Below are positions 60,264 through 64,000 of a DNA stretch of 64,000 bases, in pieces (within the stretch, counting starts at the first letter, position 1; the number at the start of each line of letters is the position of its first letter). A program made the translations under genes and the position numbers. The DNA lies in NCBI RefSeq assembly GCF_001188955.3, contig NZ_JPRF03000002.1:175497-239496 (forward strand), read 5' to 3'. The DNA comes from Kitasatospora aureofaciens. GTDB taxonomy: Bacteria > Actinomycetota > Actinomycetes > Streptomycetales > Streptomycetaceae. The notes under the pieces are model-generated. The model searched no databases, had not been told where the DNA came from, and worked only from the letters and a program-made list of their open reading frames with translations.

Positions 60264-60531
60264 TTCCCCTCCGAGTTGTGGGTGGCTGGACGGACGCGGC
60301 CGCACACGATGACATGCAGTGGTGCGGCGCCCCGGGCAGGGCCGGGGCGGGTCCGTGGCACCGCACGGTAGGGGAGTGAGCACGCCGGTCAAGTCCCTCA
60401 GAAGCCCGGCGACAACGCGGGCGACCAATGTCAGGGCTACCGGGAAGCCGGCGGACACTACACCGTTCTGGCGGCTGGTCAACCCCCGCCGACCTGCGGA
60501 ACCACCTCGGGACGACTACACCGGCCCCCGG
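60264..60531. repeat. ~270-bp dispersed repeat, copy 2
   Basis: Counterpart of 1997-2271. In the middle, CCGTGGCACCGCACGGTAGG and GGCTGGTCAACCCCCGCCGA are identical in both copies. Copy 2 lies immediately to the right of the IS110 element. Confidence 0.85.
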
Positions 60532-60562
60532 ATGGACTGCTGATTCTCAGCGGGAAGGCGTG

Positions 60563-60610
60563 ACGAAGGCGCCGGCCGGGACAGCGAACTGTCCCGGCCG
60601 GCGCCTTCGT
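60563..60610. terminator. Strong 22-bp hairpin terminator
   Basis: From 60563 (ACGAAGGCGCCGGCCGGGAC) the sequence pairs perfectly through 22 bp with 60589-60610, leaving a CGAA tetraloop. It is 10 bp beyond the stop of the minus-strand gene at 60620. Confidence 0.85.
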
Positions 60611-60619
60611 GGTGGGTGG

Positions 60620-60832
60620 TCAGCTGTCGGCGGCCGGGGTGGCCAGGGCGCCGGGCCCCAGGGGGCGGCGGGTGCCGGGGACAGCCCGCGGGGTCGGAGT
60701 CTCTACGGGTTCGAGGAAGGGGGCCCGCTCCACCGCGGTGAGCCGGGCCGCGGGGGAAGCCTGGACGGCGGCCGGGTCGGCGGGGGACTCGGAGAAGGGA
60801 CGCCACAGCGGGCGCCGCTCGGAGTTCGTCAT
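60620..60832 (-). CDS. Small hypothetical protein
   Basis: 70 aa from the ATG at 60832: MTNSERRPLWRPFSESPADP, LTAVERAPFLEPVETPTP and ending PGALATPAADS. Pro/Ala-rich and soluble. A strong terminator directly after its stop supports that it is a real transcript end. Confidence 0.5.
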   Translation of the reverse strand: MTNSERRPLWRPFSESPADPAAVQASPAARLTAVERAPFLEPVETPTPRAVPGTRRPLGPGALATPAADS

Positions 60833-61113
60833 GATCGCCAGTGTGGCAGCCAAGGGGTGGCAGGTGGGTGCGGGGACCGCCCCACAGCCGGCGCCGCCCG
60901 GCGGGCACCTCGGACACCGCCTAACACCGTCGTCGACCGCCTCGGCGTCAACCAGCACCGGCAGCAGCGGCCAGGAGCGACGCACGCACCGGTTCCGGGG
61001 CTGGGGAGCTGACGGGTCGGCGGGCTGGCCGAGTGGTCGGCGTGCGGGAGAAGTCGCGCGTCATCGTGCTACTGCAAGGGGGCACTTCAGGCCGCTGGGG
61101 CGGGAAGCAAGAT

Positions 61114-61141
61114 GGGGATGTCGGGTCAGCCCGACATCCCC
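61114..61141. terminator. Perfect 12-bp hairpin
   Basis: GGGGATGTCGGG and CCCGACATCCCC around a TCAG loop. It is in a gene-free stretch (60833-61565) before the duplicated leader. Confidence 0.6.
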
Positions 61142-61231
61142 AACTCATCTGCGGAGGAGCCTTTCGACTCCTGGCGTCGGCGTTCCGACGCTGGACCGGC
61201 TGCGGCAACAGCCCGTTGTCCGTTCCCTTGT

Positions 61232-61560
61232 ACCGAGTAATCGACAAGCCAGGGAGAGCAAGTCTGGGACCACCTTGCCTATCCGACACCGGTAGTACAA
61301 CGACACATGGGACAGAGATGCCGAGATTGAATTAAAGGAAAGACTCAATATGCCTCTGACCTGCAGAAACGTTTGTATTTGTGACCTGAGTCACATGGTT
61401 AATAGTCGGTTTTCTTGGGACGGATTGATTTAATGAAAAGAGCTAATGCGGATTCTGCTTGCACTCGCGTTAGGCCATTTGGCAGGATCGTGACTGCCCT
61501 TCAGACGCGGCCGGCAAGCCGTTGGGCTCCTACCGAGTAATCACAAGTCAAGAGAATGGA
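61232..61560 (+). promoter_or_regulatory. AT-rich region with duplicated leader element
   Basis: TACCGAGTAATCGACAAGCC at 61232 recurs as TACCGAGTAATCACAAGTCA at about 61533, each preceded by GCCGTTG/GCCCGTTG-like sequence and followed by a purine-rich ribosome-like stretch. Between them 61320-61450 is far more AT-rich than anything else in the window. No gene is evident inside. The second copy is the leader of the operon at 61566. Confidence 0.5.
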
Positions 61561-61565
61561 GAGTC

Positions 61566-61796
61566 ATGTCCATGACTCCCGTACGCCCCTGGCGGCGCAA
61601 CAGCCTGCCGGTGGGCGTCATCGGCATCGTCGTCATCATCCTGTTGATCGGGGTGCTCGCGGTCGGTGAGCCGTCCGTCCTGGCGAACCCGATCATCTCC
61701 GCGGCAGCGACCGGCGTCGTCGGGGCCGCGGCCGGATTCGTCACCAGGCGTGCCCTGCGCAGCCGCACCCGCCTGCGCTGGCAGCTGAGCCGATAA
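61566..61796 (+). CDS. Small two-span membrane protein
   Basis: 76 aa, AATGGAG upstream of ATG 61566. SLPVGVIGIVVIILLIGVLA and SAAATGVVGAAAGFVTRRAL are two membrane spans with a basic C-terminus. It is only 2 bp from the next gene, so the two form an operon. Unknown function. Confidence 0.75.
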   Translation: MSMTPVRPWRRNSLPVGVIGIVVIILLIGVLAVGEPSVLANPIISAAATGVVGAAAGFVTRRALRSRTRLRWQLSR

Positions 61797-61798
61797 CC

Positions 61799-62527
61799 AT
61801 GTCCGGCCGTACGAAGGCCGGGGTCCAGGACGGGCCGGCGGAGGAACTCGCGAGCTTCCTCCGCTGGCTCCGTCGGCGACCCGACGGCACCGACCTCACC
61901 TACGCAGAGATGGCGGGCCGGATCGGCGGCAAGCGCTATTGCTCCGCGGCCACTCTCTCCCGCGCCGACCAGGGCGGCGACTACATCCCCAGGATCGAGA
62001 CGGTTCAGGAGTACGCGCGGGCCTGCGGCGCCACCCCGGCCCAGCTTCAGCACGCCCGTCGGCTCCTGTCGGCTGCTCGGCGCCTCCGGGCCCTGCACGC
62101 GACGGCCTCCCGTTACGACGACCCCAAGGCTGGCTCGCGCATTGCCCGTCAGGCCCACCCCGCCATCGCCCCTCACCCCAACTACATGCGGGGCCGGCTG
62201 GACTTCCAGAACGGGCTGCGTTCCTACCGCCGCGAGGTCGGCAACCCATCCGTGCGCGCTATCTCCGCCAACGCCGAGCTCAGCGGGCTGCACATCACCA
62301 AGAGCACCGTTCACCGGATGCTCTCCAGGGGGATGGATCCCTCGTGGGAGCAGGTCCAGGCGCTCCTGACCGGGTGCCGGCCGGGAAAGCTCCCCGATCT
62401 GCGAGTCTGGCGGCAGGCCTGGAGTCGTATCTTCGGCAACTATGAGTTCTCTCCCGACTCGGGGCTCTTCGTTCCCGACGTGACGGTGAGGGTGCGGGAC
62501 CGCTTCAGCGCTGCGGTTCGGCGGTGA
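61799..62527 (+). CDS. Regulator with two HTH modules
   Basis: 242 aa. N-terminal XRE-like HTH (DLTYAEMAGRIGGKRYCSAA, TLSRADQGGDYIPRIETVQE). A middle segment is RLDFQNGLRSYRREV. A second HTH follows (VRAISANAELSGLHITKSTV HRMLSRG) and a C-terminal VWRQAWSRIFGNYEF. This double-HTH architecture recurs in Streptomyces regulators paired with small membrane proteins, as here. DNA target unknown; the duplicated TACCGAGTAATC leader is a candidate. Confidence 0.8.
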   Translation: MSGRTKAGVQDGPAEELASFLRWLRRRPDGTDLTYAEMAGRIGGKRYCSAATLSRADQGGDYIPRIETVQEYARACGATPAQLQHARRLLSAARRLRALHATASRYDDPKAGSRIARQAHPAIAPHPNYMRGRLDFQNGLRSYRREVGNPSVRAISANAELSGLHITKSTVHRMLSRGMDPSWEQVQALLTGCRPGKLPDLRVWRQAWSRIFGNYEFSPDSGLFVPDVTVRVRDRFSAAVRR

Positions 62528-62616
62528 CGATCCGCAGCCAGGAGTCGGCGCCAGCCATCGTGGCGTGACATTCCCCTCGTAGCGTGGAGTCGTGACCAGA
62601 GGGGAAGTTGAGGGTC

Positions 62617-62934
62617 ATGGCAGGGAAGAGGCGCTCTTACGACGCGGAGTTCCGCGCGGGTGCGGTGCGGATAGTGACGGAGACCGGGAAGTCGGCCGCG
62701 GAGGTCGCGCGGGACCTGGGCGTGCACGAGAGCACGCTGCAGAACTGGGTCCACCGCGCCCGGACCCGGGCGGACGCGGAGGCGGCGGGAGGCTTGAGCG
62801 AGTCCGAGCGGGACGAGCTGCGCCGGCTGCGAGATGAGAACGCCCGGCAGCGCAAGGAGATCGCTGAGCTCGGGATGGAGCGCGATGTCCTCAAGCGATC
62901 GGTGGTCCTGTGGGTGAAGGAGGCGACGAAGTGA
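62617..62934 (+). CDS. IS3 transposase orfA
   Basis: 105 aa from ATG 62617. HTH RSYDAEFRAGAVRIVTETGK, VARDLGVHESTLQNWVHRAR and the zipper ELRRLRDENARQRKEIAELG. It overlaps orfB by 4 bp (ATGA type), an alternative to frameshift fusion. Confidence 0.92.
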   Translation: MAGKRRSYDAEFRAGAVRIVTETGKSAAEVARDLGVHESTLQNWVHRARTRADAEAAGGLSESERDELRRLRDENARQRKEIAELGMERDVLKRSVVLWVKEATK

Positions 62935-63845
62935 CGGTTGCGGGCTTCATCGCCGACCAGAGGACCGAGCACGGCGTCCCGCACACGACCGCCTGCCGGG
63001 CCCTTGGAGTGTCCGCGTCCTGGTTCTACAAGTGGCGCCGGCGCCCGGCTGAGCCGACGGCCCGCGAGGTCCGGCGGGCTGAACTGACCGACCGAATAAG
63101 GTACTTCTTCGCCGCGTCCGGCAGTACCTACGGCTCGCCCAGGATCACCCTGGACCTATGGGCCGAGGGCTGGCAGGTCTCGGAGAACACCGTCGCCAAG
63201 ATCATGGCCGAGCTCGGACTCCAGGGCCGCAAGCCCCCGCGCCGACGCCGGTCACTGACTCGCCAGGGCAGACGCATAGCGGCCCGCGACTTGGTCAATC
63301 GACACTTCGACGCGGTGGCGCCGAACGTTCTGTGGGTGGGCGACATGACTGAGATCGGCACCGGCGAGGGCAAGGTCTACCTGGCCACGGTGATCGACCT
63401 GTTCTCGCGTCGGCTCCTCGGCTACGCGATGGGTGCCCATCACGACGCCGCCCTGGTCGGCGCCTCGCTCACGATGGCAGCGGCCACCCGTAGTGGTCGG
63501 GTGGACGGCGTGATCTTCCACTCGGATCTCGGCAGCGAGTACAGCAGCCAGGCCTACAACGAGCTGTGTGACCGTCTCGGCGTGGTCCAGTCGATGGGCC
63601 GGGTGGGGTCGGCGCTGGACAACGCCGCCGCCGAGAGCTTCCACTCCACGATCAAGGTCGAATACATCCACCAGCAGCGCTTCGCCACCCGCGCAGAGGC
63701 CCGCTTGAAGATCGCGACCTGGATCGCCGACTTCTACAACACCCGTCGCCGACACAGCGCGGCCGGCGGACTGCCGCCCGTGGAGTTCGAACGGATCATC
63801 AGCAAGGTACGAGCCGAGGCTCATCAGGAGGCCCAGGCCGCTTAG
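62931..63845 (+). CDS. IS3 transposase orfB (rve integrase core)
   Basis: About 304 aa from GTG 62931. DDE residues: VLWVGDMTEIGTGEGKVYLA (Asp), VIFHSDLGSEYSSQAYNELC (Asp) and DNAAAESFHSTIKVEYIHQQ (Glu). Intact and different from the IS3 at 27959-29289. Confidence 0.93.
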   Translation: MTVAGFIADQRTEHGVPHTTACRALGVSASWFYKWRRRPAEPTAREVRRAELTDRIRYFFAASGSTYGSPRITLDLWAEGWQVSENTVAKIMAELGLQGRKPPRRRRSLTRQGRRIAARDLVNRHFDAVAPNVLWVGDMTEIGTGEGKVYLATVIDLFSRRLLGYAMGAHHDAALVGASLTMAAATRSGRVDGVIFHSDLGSEYSSQAYNELCDRLGVVQSMGRVGSALDNAAAESFHSTIKVEYIHQQRFATRAEARLKIATWIADFYNTRRRHSAAGGLPPVEFERIISKVRAEAHQEAQAA

Positions 63846-63875
63846 CGAGGACTCCACGATTACTGGGGATTGACA

Positions 63876-64000
63876 GGCCAACCCAGATCCTCGCGCATCG
63901 CCCGAGCCCGCACCCCGTCCCCGCCACCGGCCGCATCGCGCTCGACCAGGGCCACGATCCGCGCACAGTCGGGCGGAAGCGCATCGATCCCCAACCCCTC
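63876..64000 (-). pseudogene. Gene fragment cut by the IS3 element, runs off right edge
   Basis: The minus strand is open from the right edge: EGLGIDALPPDCARIVALVE RDAAGGGDG then VRARAMREDLGW, ending at the IS3 end. Good coding character; family not recognised. Confidence 0.4.

Larger units (their letters stand above)
58844..60268 (+). mobile_element. IS110-family element
   Basis: Comparing this locus with the uninterrupted copy at 2000-2013 sets the ends: GGTTCCC continues directly to CTCCGAG there, while here 1425 bp intervene. TTCCC appears on both sides (58839 and 60264), so the boundary is ambiguous by 5 bp. It interrupts the ribosome site of the MTTRTS small gene. Confidence 0.9.
62566..63875 (+). 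mobile_element. IS3-family element
   Basis: Imperfect inverted repeats TGACATTCCCCTCGTAGCGT (62566) and the complement of GACTCCACGATTACTGGGGA (63850), sharing TCCCC and CGTGGAGTC. 1310 bp. No clear target duplication. It interrupts a minus-strand gene whose part remains at the right edge. Confidence 0.85.

Noticed and set aside
1..64000. tRNA or rRNA genes, or a tRNA attachment site for an integrative element
   Set aside because: I found no CCA-ended cloverleaf sequence or rRNA segment on either strand by eye; a covariance search would be decisive.

Overview
High-GC actinobacterial accessory DNA, most like Streptomyces or Kitasatospora. The clues are GTG/TTG starts, GC-rich third positions, DUF5753 XRE regulators paired with DUF6879 proteins, HATPase-type regulators, PCMT-type methyltransferases, DUF6296/DUF6087-like small proteins, and many IS and group II intron remnants. 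I saw no rRNA, tRNA or CRISPR array. The gene set suggests a linear plasmid or a chromosome arm, but no telomere palindrome is visible.

1-4.98 kb is a mosaic of broken genes. It holds a YbaB-like gene running off the left edge, a membrane protein, an ankyrin protein, an IS21-type shell and a truncated transposase. It also holds scrambled pieces of the replication-like module found intact at 41.5-48.7 kb. 5-17.4 kb carries small hypothetical genes, a degenerate IS256, a STAS/DUF6296 pair, a Fic-domain gene with an overlapping partner, a LysR regulator, secreted proteins and a lipoprotein. It also carries a frameshifted 5'-truncated group II intron joined to an IS701-type transposase. 17.6-20.9 kb contains a second group II intron and more relics. 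20.9-27.9 kb is mainly regulation and small-molecule enzymes: HxlR with an NADP-dependent oxidoreductase, AraC with VOC and SRPBCC proteins, and WYL with an alpha/beta hydrolase. A complete IS3 element follows at 27959-29289.

30-41.4 kb holds plasmid-like hypothetical genes, a histone-H1-like tailed protein, a DUF6879/XRE regulatory cluster, and a PCMT methyltransferase overlapping a 49-aa Gly-rich peptide. 41.5-48.7 kb is the first core: an HTH protein, a 745-aa protein with degenerate family-B polymerase motifs resembling telomere-associated Tap, a 235-aa basic HTH protein, an SF2 helicase with helicase-associated repeats and a 330-aa protein. I read this as a candidate atypical telomere/terminal-protein replication module.

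53-58.5 kb is the second core. Three proteins share the same ~37-aa tectonin-like beta-propeller blades: a membrane-anchored phospholipase A2, a secreted NlpC/P60-like hydrolase, and a transmembrane protein with an N-terminal HTH-like domain. A divergent promoter region holds five CGAACKT boxes spaced about one helical turn apart. This looks like an undescribed exported effector and sensor system. The right end holds an IS110 element whose empty site survives at about 2.0 kb, a two-HTH regulator and an IS3 element interrupting a gene at the right edge.
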